From NCBI GenBank assembly GCA_900541335.1, contig UQJC01000032.1, positions 1-22,847 on the forward strand: DNA of 22,847 nucleotides, read 5' to 3'. Below are positions 1 to 7,306 of this stretch, piece after piece. A program made the position numbers and the translations under genes. This DNA comes from an uncultured Prevotella sp. GTDB lineage: Bacteria; Bacteroidota; Bacteroidia; Bacteroidales; Bacteroidaceae. The notes beneath the pieces are model-generated. The model did not search any database. It was not told the origin of the DNA and was given only the letters and a program-made list of their open reading frames with translations. Each line of letters opens with the position of its first letter. Position 1 is the first letter of the stretch.

Positions 1-787
1 GGGGGGTACTTCCATCCATGCGAATATGAACATCGATGGCGGCATAGTTTCCGATGTGGCGTGTGCGCAGGTTGTGCGGTTCGCTCACTCCTTTTTCTTC
101 CAAGATGATTTGGGTGATGAGGCGTTCTTCCTCCTCGGGGAGCGATTTCTCCAACAGTTCCTCCAGACTGGGCTTCAGCAAGTCCCACGCCACTTTCAGT
201 ATCAGCAAACTCACCAACACGGCCGCCAACGGGTCGAGCATCCTTCCCTTTTCTCCCAACAGGATGGCACCGCCGATACCCAGAGCCGTACCGATACTCG
301 AAAGGGCATCGCTACGGTGGTGCCAGGCATTGGCAATGACGGTGGGCGAAGAAGTTCGTTTACCGACTCGGAGTGTCCATTGGTACAGCCCTTCCTTTGC
401 CACAATTGAAACCAAGGCAGCGATGAGCGCAATGCTTCCCGGTGCTTCCAGAGTTTCGCCTTCGAGGCAACGTATAATTTGCGTAATGCCATTCCATCCG
501 ATACCGATGCCCACCCCCACCAACATCAGGCCAATGAAGGTTGTTGCGAGGGTTTCGTATTTTCCGTGTCCGAAATCGTGGTTCGCGTCGCAGGGTTTTC
601 CCGAAATACGTACAAAGACTATGACAACCAAGTCAGTTAGAAAGTCCGACAATGAGTGAATGGCATCTGCCAGCATAGCAGCACTGCCGCCCACAATGCC
701 AGCGACAAACTTGAAAGCTAACAGCAGGAGATTGACCACACTGCCGCCTAAGGTCACACGATAGATTTGTTGTTCACGAGTAGGCAT
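1..787 (-). CDS. Cation diffusion facilitator family metal transporter (3' end cut by window)
   Basis: This is a cation-efflux (CDF) protein of the inner membrane, a family that exports divalent metals such as Zn, Fe or Mn in exchange for protons. I translated the reverse strand from the ATG at 785-787; 262 codons are present and the reading frame stays open to the window edge, so the C-terminus is missing. The family's metal-site motifs are visible: ADAIHSLSDFLTD in the second membrane helix (about residues 40-52), the conserved DFGHGKYE segment just after it, and HHRSDALSS in the fifth helix. Hydrophobic helices alternate with these. The part after about residue 205 is the soluble cytoplasmic domain (LEELLEKSLPEEEE, then RTRHIGNYAAIDVHI), which in the family binds metal and dimerises. 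Metal specificity cannot be read from the sequence. Two degenerate 32-bp direct repeats lie just upstream. Confidence 0.94.
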   Translation of the reverse strand, partial: MPTREQQIYRVTLGGSVVNLLLLAFKFVAGIVGGSAAMLADAIHSLSDFLTDLVVIVFVRISGKPCDANHDFGHGKYETLATTFIGLMLVGVGIGIGWNGITQIIRCLEGETLEAPGSIALIAALVSIVAKEGLYQWTLRVGKRTSSPTVIANAWHHRSDALSSIGTALGIGGAILLGEKGRMLDPLAAVLVSLLILKVAWDLLKPSLEELLEKSLPEEEERLITQIILEEKGVSEPHNLRTRHIGNYAAIDVHIRMDGSTP

Positions 788-818
788 GGAGGTCTCGGAT
801 TATTGGGTTATGGGATGT

Positions 819-882
819 GTTAGAGGTTGCACTTCTACGTTTGTATTGGCGTTAGAGGGTATACCTTTACATTTCTATTGGG
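819..882. repeat. Two-copy degenerate 32-bp tandem repeat upstream of the CDF gene
   Basis: Units 819-850 and 851-882 both begin GTTAGAGG and end TATTGG, with about 24 of 32 positions identical. They lie 32-95 bp upstream of the transporter start codon, where promoter and operator sequences are expected. No TAnnTTTG box was found in this gap. Regulatory use is an inference. Confidence 0.5.
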
Positions 883-950
883 GTGAAAAGGGAACAAGTG
901 ACCTGGGAGAGTAAGGTACTGTCGTAACTTTTTGGGGAAAAGTTTAGGAC

Positions 951-972
951 AAGCAGCTTCCGTCAGCTGCTT
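951..972 (-). terminator. Short hairpin after the epimerase gene
   Basis: Arms AAGCAGC and GCTGCTT (7 bp) enclose an 8-nt loop just past the epimerase stop codon. On the minus strand the following bases contain only a weak U-rich stretch (CTAAACTTTTCC), so this is at best a weak intrinsic terminator. Confidence 0.4.
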
Positions 973-974
973 TC

Positions 975-1853
975 TTACGCTTCCACTTCGATTTTGAAAT
1001 AGCCCTTCCACGTTTCGCCGGGTTCAGCTTGCTGTATGAAGGGACGTTCGCTGACCGGACCTTCAAACCCTTGATGATCGCAAAGGCCGTACCAAGGTTC
1101 GCAGCAGATAAAGGGGCAATTTTTCCCAGCGGGAGCCCAGAAGAGCCAAACGGGTGCGCTACTTTCGATGCGAGCCACGCGCTTGCCGTTTGCGTCGAGC
1201 ACGTTGGCGGCTTTCACCTGTTCCGCGTCAAAGATGAGAGCATCGTGGATAAAGTTATCAACCTTAAGTTCGATGCGTCCTTGTTCGTCAGTGGGCACAG
1301 CGTGCTGTTCGGGTTCGAGGCATCCTTGTTCCCCCGCACGACCAATGTGCTGAAGCTCGCCTTCGAGTTGCAAGTAACCATTTACCTCGCGCGTTTCGTC
1401 CCAGTTGGGAAGCTGAATGGCCGGATGTCCGCCCATTTGAAACCATAACTTATCTGTTCCTGTATTCGTTACCTCCATTTCTGCGAGGAGTTCACGGTCT
1501 TTGAGGCGGTAGGTAATGGCTACGGTAAAGGGAAAGGGAAATATTGCTAAGTCTTCCTCTGTGTGGGAAGCTTCGTAACGGACAAAGTCCACACCAAAGC
1601 GTTTGGTTTCCCATTCGCGACGACGCAGGAAACCGTGTTTGGGCAGGTGTATTTCCTTGCCTTCGATGCGGCAAACACCGTTCCACAGGCTACCAACAAT
1701 GGGGAAGAGTAGGGGAGAACGGCCTGCCCACCAGCGGGCATCGCCTTGCCAAATGTATTCTTGTCCCGTGTGGCGGTCTTGAATGCTTTGAATTTCTGCA
1801 CCAAGGGCCGAAATTTCTACACAGAGATGATCATTAATCAGCGTTGAAATCAT
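975..1853 (-). CDS. Aldose 1-epimerase family protein (galactose mutarotase-like, LacX type)
   Basis: The 292-residue protein matches the shorter LacX-like branch of the galactose mutarotase superfamily, soluble beta-sandwich enzymes that interconvert alpha and beta anomers of sugars or sugar phosphates. Seen in the sequence: the N-terminal GAEIQSIQD strand, WWAGRSPLLFPIVGSL (about 41-56), KHGFLRR with a candidate catalytic His at 73, GGHPAI with His 143, and CCEPWYG with a candidate catalytic Glu at 252. These are the positions where the family carries its acid/base residues. No signal peptide is present, so it is probably cytoplasmic. It sits between the CDF gene and the M6 protease on the same strand but is separated from the protease by a terminator, so it is probably its own unit. 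The true substrate is unknown; the branch includes enzymes acting on various hexoses. Confidence 0.85.
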   Translation of the reverse strand: MISTLINDHLCVEISALGAEIQSIQDRHTGQEYIWQGDARWWAGRSPLLFPIVGSLWNGVCRIEGKEIHLPKHGFLRRREWETKRFGVDFVRYEASHTEEDLAIFPFPFTVAITYRLKDRELLAEMEVTNTGTDKLWFQMGGHPAIQLPNWDETREVNGYLQLEGELQHIGRAGEQGCLEPEQHAVPTDEQGRIELKVDNFIHDALIFDAEQVKAANVLDANGKRVARIESSAPVWLFWAPAGKNCPFICCEPWYGLCDHQGFEGPVSERPFIQQAEPGETWKGYFKIEVEA

Positions 1854-2027
1854 GGTGGATGAAGAGATTAAGTGTGAATGGGGGATAGGGGAATGGTTCT
1901 ATGGGAATTTACGCAGGTCGGTTTCATCGTCGTTGGGTTGGAATGTTGATTCCTGAAGCAGAAATACCGCATTCACTTTTTAACTTTCACTCTTCGACCT
2001 TCGCTTGGTAGAACCACTCTTAAAGGA

Positions 2028-2080
2028 AAGAGTTCAAGAGTAGCGAAAATCCGATGGAACTACGCTACTCCTAAACTCTT
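2028..2080 (-). terminator. Long hairpin downstream of the M6 protease gene
   Basis: Arms 2028-2045 and 2063-2080 match at 16 of 18 positions and enclose a 17-nt loop. On the minus strand the hairpin lies about 24 nt past the protease stop and runs into a pyrimidine-rich TCCTTTAAG. Part of the distal arm can also pair with AAGAGT further on, giving an alternative small hairpin. Confidence 0.6.
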
Positions 2081-2103
2081 GATAGGGGATAGAACTCTGT
2101 TGT

Positions 2104-3933
2104 TTATCGTTTGATGACTTTCTGGCCGTTGCTCAGGATATACACACCCGGAGCCGCTGTTTGCAAGGAAACTACGCGACGTCCCGAAAGGGTATAAACC
2201 TGTACGTTATCCGTATCATCAGGTTGTGTCACCGCATCAATACCCGTCAACGAGGCATCACGGAAACTGAAGGAGATGACGCCGTCAGTGCTCATCACAA
2301 TGTTGTAGATAGGACGGTTCACTTTATCCGTCGAACAGTTGTAAAACTTCATCGCGGGAGTCGTTTCGTCCGTGAAGGAGGTTACGTTTTGCGTACCGGG
2401 GAAGAGGTCACCCTTGTAGCCATTGAAGAGTTGGCTGAGCGTCAGTTCCGGGCTTGTGCGCGTACCATCTTTTTTATTGTCAGCAGGTACGTATGCCATG
2501 CGTTGGTGGTTCGGGTCGTTATTGACCGTATTGTTCGCCCAGTAGCGTGCCGAGTAGTCTACGTGTGTCACCAGCATTCCTGCGCCCATGCGTTTCGGAT
2601 ACCAAGTGTCGGGTTGACGGTTTTCCAGGAGGAAGTATTCACATTCGTTTTCCGGGTTGCGAATGACGTATGCCGTTGGTCCTTCTGCTTCCTTACCAAA
2701 GGGATAAAGTTGCGCAAACTGAGGTTCCGTCAGTTCCTTCACATCCAGCCAACCCAATGTGCTGCGTTCGAAAGCCGTGTAGCCCGGGGGCGCATAGCCG
2801 TTGAAGTAATATTGACCATAGTCCATGATGCTCCAATAATCCATGGTCAGCAAGTCGCGGTTCAAGGTAGCGTCGCTTCCTGTATAATAGAAATCGGGCA
2901 AACCCAAAGCATGGCCGAATTCGTGGCAGAACAATCCGACACCGTCCATGTGAGCATCCGTTACGTCGTTCGGTCCCTTTCCGTAGCTCTGAAGCAATTC
3001 GTTGCCTACGAAGTATGAATTAATCCGCACCTGGTTGTTATTCACCGTAAACGAGCGGGTTGAGAAATGAGCCCAGATATAATCCTCGCTTCCATTTTCA
3101 AAGGCGGATTGTTGTCCCGCACCAGCAAACATAATCGTCACCAAAGGAACGCCATTGCCCGTATCGAAGCGTTTGAAGTCCACCGTCTTTTCGGCTTTTC
3201 TCAAGGCATCTTCGATGAGTTGACTCACCTTCATATCAATAGCTCCGTTGTTTGCGTCCTTGCCATAGTAGGCATAGCCTTCCGGCACCGTGACATGAGC
3301 CACGACTTCAAACGAGGGCGTAAACAAACCTTGACTTTGTGCGGTAAAATAGTCCTTGACTGAGCCTTTGCTCCCCTTTTCGTCGGCATAGCCCTTCTCG
3401 TTAAAGAAGCGCGTTACCTTTTGGGCATCAATCGTGTCTTGGAAGGCACGGTCGGCAAAGTCTACCATCACTACAGGGATAACTGGTGCACCGATGCTGT
3501 TCACCACACCGCCGCCCGATTGCTTGTATTTTCCAAGACCGTCAGGAGTCGATGCTGCACTGCGGCCGTTGCGCGACAGACAGGGACGTGGGTATTTCGC
3601 ATCGAGCCACTTTACCGCTTCCGTTTGGGTTAAACAGAGTGAAGCAACCCAGGTCTGTTCTTCGGCCGAACGGTCTGCAACTTCGTGTGCTATGCGTCCC
3701 GTACTGACCAGTTCGTGGTCTGTTAGTTGGGCATAACAATAATGTCCCTCACTGTTTCGGAGCAAAGCGATGCCGTCTGTTGTTGTAAACGTGGCATAGC
3801 GTCCGTTTGCTTCCATTGTCAAAGTTAGGGAGGTGCCGTCTGGTTGCTGGCAAGTCAACGTGCGCCGTTGGGGAACGGTGGCACTGGCTCCCAAAGCAAG
3901 CGTGGCAGCAAATAGGAGAGAAAGTATTTTCAT
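2104..3933 (-). CDS. Secreted M6-family metalloprotease with C-terminal T9SS-type tail
   Basis: This is a zinc metalloprotease of the M6 (immune inhibitor A-like) type, probably exported and handled by the type IX secretion system. I chose the ATG at 3931-3933 because it begins a clean signal peptide, MKILSLLFAATLALGASA, giving 609 residues; the frame extends 18 codons further upstream, without signal-like character, and an ATG two codons earlier is also possible. The active site is CHEFGHALGLPD at about residues 336-347: two zinc-binding His, catalytic Glu and a following Asp. The segment PVIPVVMVDFADR before it and DYWSIMDYGQY after it are typical of M6 enzymes. The last ~35 residues (VYTLSGRRV, then GVYILSNGQKVIKR) resemble the short Por-secretion tail of Prevotella proteins. 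Natural substrates are unknown; extracellular protein degradation is inferred. Confidence 0.9.
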   Translation of the reverse strand: MKILSLLFAATLALGASATVPQRRTLTCQQPDGTSLTLTMEANGRYATFTTTDGIALLRNSEGHYCYAQLTDHELVSTGRIAHEVADRSAEEQTWVASLCLTQTEAVKWLDAKYPRPCLSRNGRSAASTPDGLGKYKQSGGGVVNSIGAPVIPVVMVDFADRAFQDTIDAQKVTRFFNEKGYADEKGSKGSVKDYFTAQSQGLFTPSFEVVAHVTVPEGYAYYGKDANNGAIDMKVSQLIEDALRKAEKTVDFKRFDTGNGVPLVTIMFAGAGQQSAFENGSEDYIWAHFSTRSFTVNNNQVRINSYFVGNELLQSYGKGPNDVTDAHMDGVGLFCHEFGHALGLPDFYYTGSDATLNRDLLTMDYWSIMDYGQYYFNGYAPPGYTAFERSTLGWLDVKELTEPQFAQLYPFGKEAEGPTAYVIRNPENECEYFLLENRQPDTWYPKRMGAGMLVTHVDYSARYWANNTVNNDPNHQRMAYVPADNKKDGTRTSPELTLSQLFNGYKGDLFPGTQNVTSFTDETTPAMKFYNCSTDKVNRPIYNIVMSTDGVISFSFRDASLTGIDAVTQPDDTDNVQVYTLSGRRVVSLQTAAPGVYILSNGQKVIKR

Positions 3934-4016
3934 AATCATTACAGTAGTTGTGGTCACTTTCCAAGATAGTCCGTAGCGTTGTCGCATTGGGCTTTCCGGC
4001 GTAGGTACCGTGTTCC

Positions 4017-4481
4017 TTACGAAATAGCCTCTACCGTGATAGCGGCTTCGTTGACTTCTGTCACACGGATAGCAGTTCCCGGATTGATAAAGTTGCCAGC
4101 CGATTTGACCTCGACCACATTTCCGTTGATTTGGGCATTGCCTACGAGAGCAAGGCGGGTCATTGCAGTACCCGTATCGCCCACTTTTACGTTGAGCTGT
4201 GCCTCTGTGGCGTTAGTCGAGTGTAGACTGGTATGGAGCGACATCTTATCCAACGCCTTCGATCGCGCAACCCATTTGAGAAGAATCAGCAGAAGGATGA
4301 CTCCAGCCACAATCGTGAACATGGCCCATTCCCATCCAAATTCTTGATAAATGAGGGCCGTATCTACAAAGGCACAAATCAAAGCACCAATTCCCGCGAT
4401 GCTGAAGCCCGGGAACAGAAAGATTTCAACCAGTCCCAATATCAGTGTCAGGACAGCAAGGAGGATAATGAGGGTTGTCAT
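4017..4481 (-). CDS. NfeD-like membrane protein
   Basis: A 154-residue protein of the NfeD type: membrane helices at the N-terminus and a small beta-barrel (OB-fold) domain at the C-terminus. I prefer the ATG at 4479-4481 (MTTLIILLAVLTLILGLVEI), which starts directly in a membrane helix; the frame could start 12 codons earlier with a proline/serine-rich stretch. Three hydrophobic segments are visible (about residues 3-24, 26-46 and 49-70), followed by a soluble part with GDTGTAMTRLALVGNAQINGN and VVEVKSAGNFINPGTAIRVTEV, the hallmark of the NfeD C-terminal domain. NfeD proteins usually work with a flotillin/SPFH protein in membrane-domain organisation, but no SPFH gene is next to it here. It starts 180 bp downstream of rsgA on the same strand and ends 83 bp before the M6 protease. 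Confidence 0.84.
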   Translation of the reverse strand: MTTLIILLAVLTLILGLVEIFLFPGFSIAGIGALICAFVDTALIYQEFGWEWAMFTIVAGVILLLILLKWVARSKALDKMSLHTSLHSTNATEAQLNVKVGDTGTAMTRLALVGNAQINGNVVEVKSAGNFINPGTAIRVTEVNEAAITVEAIS

Positions 4482-4661
4482 AAGGGGAGTATTTGAGGGG
4501 TTCGGAGGGGAGGACAATTATGGGTGCTAATGCTGTAACCTTAAGGCAGTTAGCGCTTTGCTACTTATCAACCGAATTCCGGGATACATCCCTTTACGGC
4601 ACAAGTCGCTGGCTTGCACTTCGTGCGAGCATTCGTTTCATTTTGGAGAAAGCCTTTCGCC

Positions 4662-5597
4662 TTAATAGCCTGCGCGGTATTTCCCTTCTTCCTTATCTTC
4701 GAGAATCGACAGATACGAAGCGTAGCGCGACGGAGCCAGTTCATGTGCTTCGAGTGCATCAAGTACTGCGCATCCCGGTTCGTGGCGGTGCGTACAGTTC
4801 GAGAAACGGCAGTCCGCAGCCAGTTTGAAAATGTCGCGGAAGAAGTGTGTCACTTCCTCGGGTTCCATGTTAAACGTGCCAAAGCCCTTAATGCCCGGGA
4901 TATCAATCAGCGCACCCCCTTCGGGTAACTCATAGAGTTCGCTAAATGTTGTCGTGTGCATGCCCGTGCCGTGCGCTTCCGAGATTTGCGCTGTTCGGGC
5001 GTGTGCATCAGGAATTAGCAAGTTGAGTAAGGTCGATTTACCTACGCCCGAATGTCCAGCGAGTAGCGTCGTCTGCCCTTTTAAGACCTGGCTTAGTTCG
5101 TCTACACCTTCGCCACGTAGAGCCGAAAGTGAGAAACAAGGGTAGCCGATGGAGGAATAGATGTGTTCCAAGTAATCCTTCATCTCCCGTTCTTCGTCCG
5201 TAAGGTCATCTACTTTATTAAACGCGATGCACACCGGTACACGGTATGCTTCCGCTGAGGCGAGAAAGCGGTCAATAAAGGTGGTGCTCGTTTCGGGGCG
5301 AGCAATGGTAACAACGAGCAAAGCCAAGTCCACGTTGGCTGCGAGGATATGGCTTTGCTTGGAGAGGTTAGAAGCTTTGCGAATGATGTAGTTGCGCCGT
5401 TCGTCGATTTCGGTGATAAACGCCACCTGTTGACCCTCTTGCTCCGTGAGCGTCACCCCGTCGCCAACGGCTACGGGGTTGGTTGAGCGGATGCCGCGCA
5501 GGCGGAAGTTTCCTTTCACCTTGCATTCCACCGCACGTCCGTCGTCCGTGCGCACTACATACCAGCTTCCAGTATTTTTAATTACAATGCCGTGCAT
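4662..5597 (-). CDS. rsgA: Ribosome small-subunit GTPase RsgA
   Basis: RsgA is a circularly permuted GTPase that helps late maturation of the 30S ribosomal subunit in the cytoplasm. The 311-residue protein has normal length and the full signature: an N-terminal OB-fold (about 1-70), then the permuted G-domain with NKVD (G4, 127-130), GHSGVGKST (G1 P-loop, 181-189), a TTTF segment (215-218) in the switch region and DIPG (G3, 232-235). The C-terminal zinc knuckle is intact with Cys263, Cys268, His270 and Cys276. It lies only 9 bp downstream of frr on the same strand, so the two are very probably co-transcribed. This pairs ribosome biogenesis with ribosome recycling, which is functionally coherent. 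Confidence 0.97.
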   Translation of the reverse strand: MHGIVIKNTGSWYVVRTDDGRAVECKVKGNFRLRGIRSTNPVAVGDGVTLTEQEGQQVAFITEIDERRNYIIRKASNLSKQSHILAANVDLALLVVTIARPETSTTFIDRFLASAEAYRVPVCIAFNKVDDLTDEEREMKDYLEHIYSSIGYPCFSLSALRGEGVDELSQVLKGQTTLLAGHSGVGKSTLLNLLIPDAHARTAQISEAHGTGMHTTTFSELYELPEGGALIDIPGIKGFGTFNMEPEEVTHFFRDIFKLAADCRFSNCTHRHEPGCAVLDALEAHELAPSRYASYLSILEDKEEGKYRAGY

Positions 5598-5606
5598 AGC
5601 GAAGCT

Positions 5607-6167
5607 TTACACCGTCATGATTTCTTTGTTCTTAGCTGTGAGCAGTTCTTCAATCTGCTTCACCTTTTTGTCGTGAATCTTCTGCAAGTCAGCTTCAGCG
5701 TCCTTTTCTACGTCTTCAGAGAGTCCGTCCTTGATAGCCTTCTTGAGTTTGTCGATACCGTCGCGGCGAGCGTTGCGGATAGCCACCTTAGCCTCTTCAG
5801 CTTCCTTGGCACACTGCTTCGTTAATTGCTTGCGTCGTTCCTCGGTGAGGGGAGGAATACCCAGGCGAATCACTTCACCGTTATTTTCAGGCATGATACC
5901 GATGGTAGAGTCGATAATAGCCTTCTCGATTACGCGAAACATTTGCTTGTCCCAAGGTTTGATAGCGATGGTGCGGGCATCCGGTGTCGTAATGGCTGCC
6001 ACATTGTTGATGGGTACCATGGAACCATAAGAATTGACGCGAAGTTCGTCCAGAATGTGAACGTTCGCCTTTCCGGCACGGATTTGTGCGAGCGTGTCTT
6101 CGAGGTGCATCACACTCATATCCATTTTTTCCTCACAGTCGTTGAGGCATTTCTTTACGTCGATCAT
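5607..6167 (-). CDS. frr: Ribosome recycling factor
   Basis: Frr binds the post-termination ribosome and, with EF-G, splits it so the subunits can be reused. The 186-residue protein has the standard length (about 185) and family features: an N-terminal helix (LEDTLAQIRAGKANVHILDEL), VNSYGSMVPINNVAAITTPDART, the IAIKPWDKQM strand and the IRLGIPPLTEERRKQLTK segment that follows the domain II beta-hairpins, then two long charged helices with KVAIRNARRDGIDKLKK. The start ATG is preceded by a promoter-like TAACTTTG and a perfect 11-bp inverted repeat. In many bacteria frr follows pyrH, but here the upstream side is a repeat-rich gap, so frr appears to be the first gene of an frr-rsgA unit. Confidence 0.98.
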   Translation of the reverse strand: MIDVKKCLNDCEEKMDMSVMHLEDTLAQIRAGKANVHILDELRVNSYGSMVPINNVAAITTPDARTIAIKPWDKQMFRVIEKAIIDSTIGIMPENNGEVIRLGIPPLTEERRKQLTKQCAKEAEEAKVAIRNARRDGIDKLKKAIKDGLSEDVEKDAEADLQKIHDKKVKQIEELLTAKNKEIMTV

Positions 6168-6205
6168 AGGGATAATGTATAATAGTTAGGAATTAATAAA
6201 TCAAA

Positions 6206-6239
6206 GCGACCGCATCTTGATCAATAAGGATGCGGTCGC
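6206..6239. promoter_or_regulatory. Perfect 11-bp inverted repeat at the frr start region
   Basis: GCGACCGCATC (6206-6216) and its exact complement (6229-6239) flank a 12-nt centre containing the palindrome TTGATCAA. Its distal end touches the -7 box of the frr promoter, so it would cover the transcription start. It could be an operator, an attenuator in the frr leader (the minus strand continues TTTGATTTATT), or a terminator for readthrough from the right. Confidence 0.5.
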
Positions 6240-6246
6240 AAAGTTA
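6239..6246 (-). promoter_or_regulatory. Promoter -7 box for frr-rsgA
   Basis: TAACTTTG on the minus strand matches the Bacteroidetes -7 consensus TAnnTTTG exactly. About 20 nt upstream is a partial -33 match (CTTT rather than TTTG). It lies 72 bp before the frr ATG. Confidence 0.6.
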
Positions 6247-6486
6247 GGGTAAATCAGTCGGTTACGAAAGGTCGGAGTTACATTTTATGTCGGGATAGAA
6301 ACTTCTCTGATTTCGGTAAGGGGTGATTTAAGTCGAAAGAAGCCGGTAAGTACTGACAGGAGTCGGTAAAAAGGAGTGCTTTGAAAAGTTCCCCATGAAA
6401 AGAGGTGTCTCGGTAAACTTCCCCACAACAAGTAAATCGTTTGATTGTTGTCCGGTAAACTTGTTCGCATCAACTCATCAAGTGTG

Positions 6487-6780
6487 TTTCTGTCAAGTGT
6501 CAGAAATTCTTTTAGGCTTCCCAATACGTTTCTGTCAATTGTCAGAAATCCTTTTAGGCTTCCAAATATGTTTCTGTCAATTGTCAGAAATCCTTTTAGG
6601 CCTCCAAATACGTTTCTGTCAATTGTCAGAAATCCTTTTAGGCTTCTAAATACGTTTCTGTCAAGTATCAGAAATCCTTTTAGGCTTCCAAATATGTTTC
6701 TGACAAGCGTCAGAAAGCTTTTTAGGCTTACAGACACGGTTGCGACAAGTGTCAGAAGGCTTATTGGCGGTATAGGTGTC
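6487..6780. repeat. Tandem array of seven 42-bp units, each with a hairpin (array A)
   Basis: Units begin at 6487, 6529, 6571, 6613, 6655, 6697 and 6739, exactly 42 bp apart. Each opens with an imperfect palindrome such as TTTCTGTCAATTGTCAGAAA and continues with a spacer containing CCTTTTAGG and CTTCCAAATA. The arms TTTCTG and CAGAAA are unchanged in units 1-6 while the centre varies (AATT, AAGT, AAGC). Unit 6 has perfect 8-bp arms around AAGC. Unit 7 is decayed but keeps GACAAGTGTCAGAA. There are no unique spacers and no cas genes, so this is not CRISPR. Confidence 0.9.
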
Positions 6781-6892
6781 CGGTTGCACTTTTTCGATAA
6801 GTCTTCTACGAACCATTTTAGCGGCCAGTCAGTCTTATTTCTGGAGGGTGACAACTGCCCAAAGATGTGCTTTCTGATTCGCCACACACGAC

Positions 6893-6945
6893 AATGCCCC
6901 GGAATAGGTTGGACATACCACCAGTTCCGGGACATTTTATTTTAC
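6893..6945 (+). terminator. Hairpin with T-rich tail, possible plus-strand terminator
   Basis: AATGCCCCGGAA (6893-6904) pairs with TTCCGGGACATT (6925-6936) over 12 bp with one G-T wobble, and the plus strand continues TTATTTTAC. No protein gene lies upstream on that strand; array A does. Confidence 0.45.
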
Positions 6946-7003
6946 GTATATAACGTTGGGCATGCATTTCCTAAGCGACTGCCCTTATGCTGGAGCTCAG
7001 CAC

Positions 7004-7186
7004 TTATTCTTCGTCTTTGTTCCAAATATCGTTTGACCAAGATGATTCCATTTCGTCAGAGAGTTGTTGATTGCCAAATAGTTTTTCATCGTCACCAATC
7101 TGAAGACTAGGTGAAGCCGCGATTAGGCCTTCTCCGACCATTTGATAAGTATTTACCTGAGGAGCGAGATATGATTTCTTATTCAT
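7004..7186 (-). CDS. Small 60-residue peptide of unknown function
   Basis: I do not recognise a named family. The peptide begins MNKKSYLAPQVNTYQMVGEG and continues LIAASPSLQIGDDEKLF, ending in an acidic, tryptophan-containing tail (SSWSNDIWNKDEE). It follows a pattern often seen in Bacteroidales short proteins: a basic start, a 'Y.xPQV' strand, a 'GxGLxAxS' turn and a polar tail, with no signal peptide or membrane helix. It lies on the same strand 120 bp downstream of the giant surface protease, but a strong hairpin sits between them, so co-transcription would need readthrough. The upstream sequence is A/T-rich (ATCCTACAAATT before the ATG), normal for Bacteroidetes start sites. Function, processing and expression are unknown. 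Confidence 0.6.
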   Translation of the reverse strand: MNKKSYLAPQVNTYQMVGEGLIAASPSLQIGDDEKLFGNQQLSDEMESSWSNDIWNKDEE

Positions 7187-7253
7187 AATTTGTAGGATAT
7201 TTTTGTTGTATGGATGTAATATGAGGATGAAAAGGGTGGGCTAGTACCGAGTG

Positions 7254-7296
7254 GACGGAAGGGAGGAAGTGCCAGGCACTTCGCTCTCCTTCTGTC
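7254..7296 (-). terminator. Long hairpin after the giant surface protein gene
   Basis: An inner perfect stem GAAGTGC (7266-7272) with GCACTTC (7276-7282) around CAG is extended by near-complementary outer arms (GACGGAAGG with CCTTCTGTC). It lies 10 bp past the stop codon. A clear T-tract is absent on the minus strand, so termination strength is uncertain. Confidence 0.55.
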
Positions 7297-7306
7297 GTTC
7301 GATAGG

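Larger units (their letters stand above)
6247..7003. other. Gene-free region: CGGTAA motifs, 42-bp array and a hairpin
   Basis: Between frr and the 60-residue peptide gene no convincing gene was found. The stretch holds five CGGTAA motifs (6314-6458), the 42-bp tandem array (6487-6780) and a hairpin with a T-rich tail (6893-6945). Open frames on both strands across the array exist because the period is a multiple of three; they have no recognisable domain and are not called as genes. Confidence 0.6.

Noticed and set aside
6487..6780. CRISPR array
   Set aside because: Units are nearly identical over their whole length with no unique spacers, and no cas gene is present.
6285..7110. Two repeat-containing open frames (216 codons leftward, 221 rightward) over array A
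   Set aside because: Both stay open because the 42-bp period is a multiple of three. The variation does not favour synonymous changes in either frame, and no signal peptide or domain is present.
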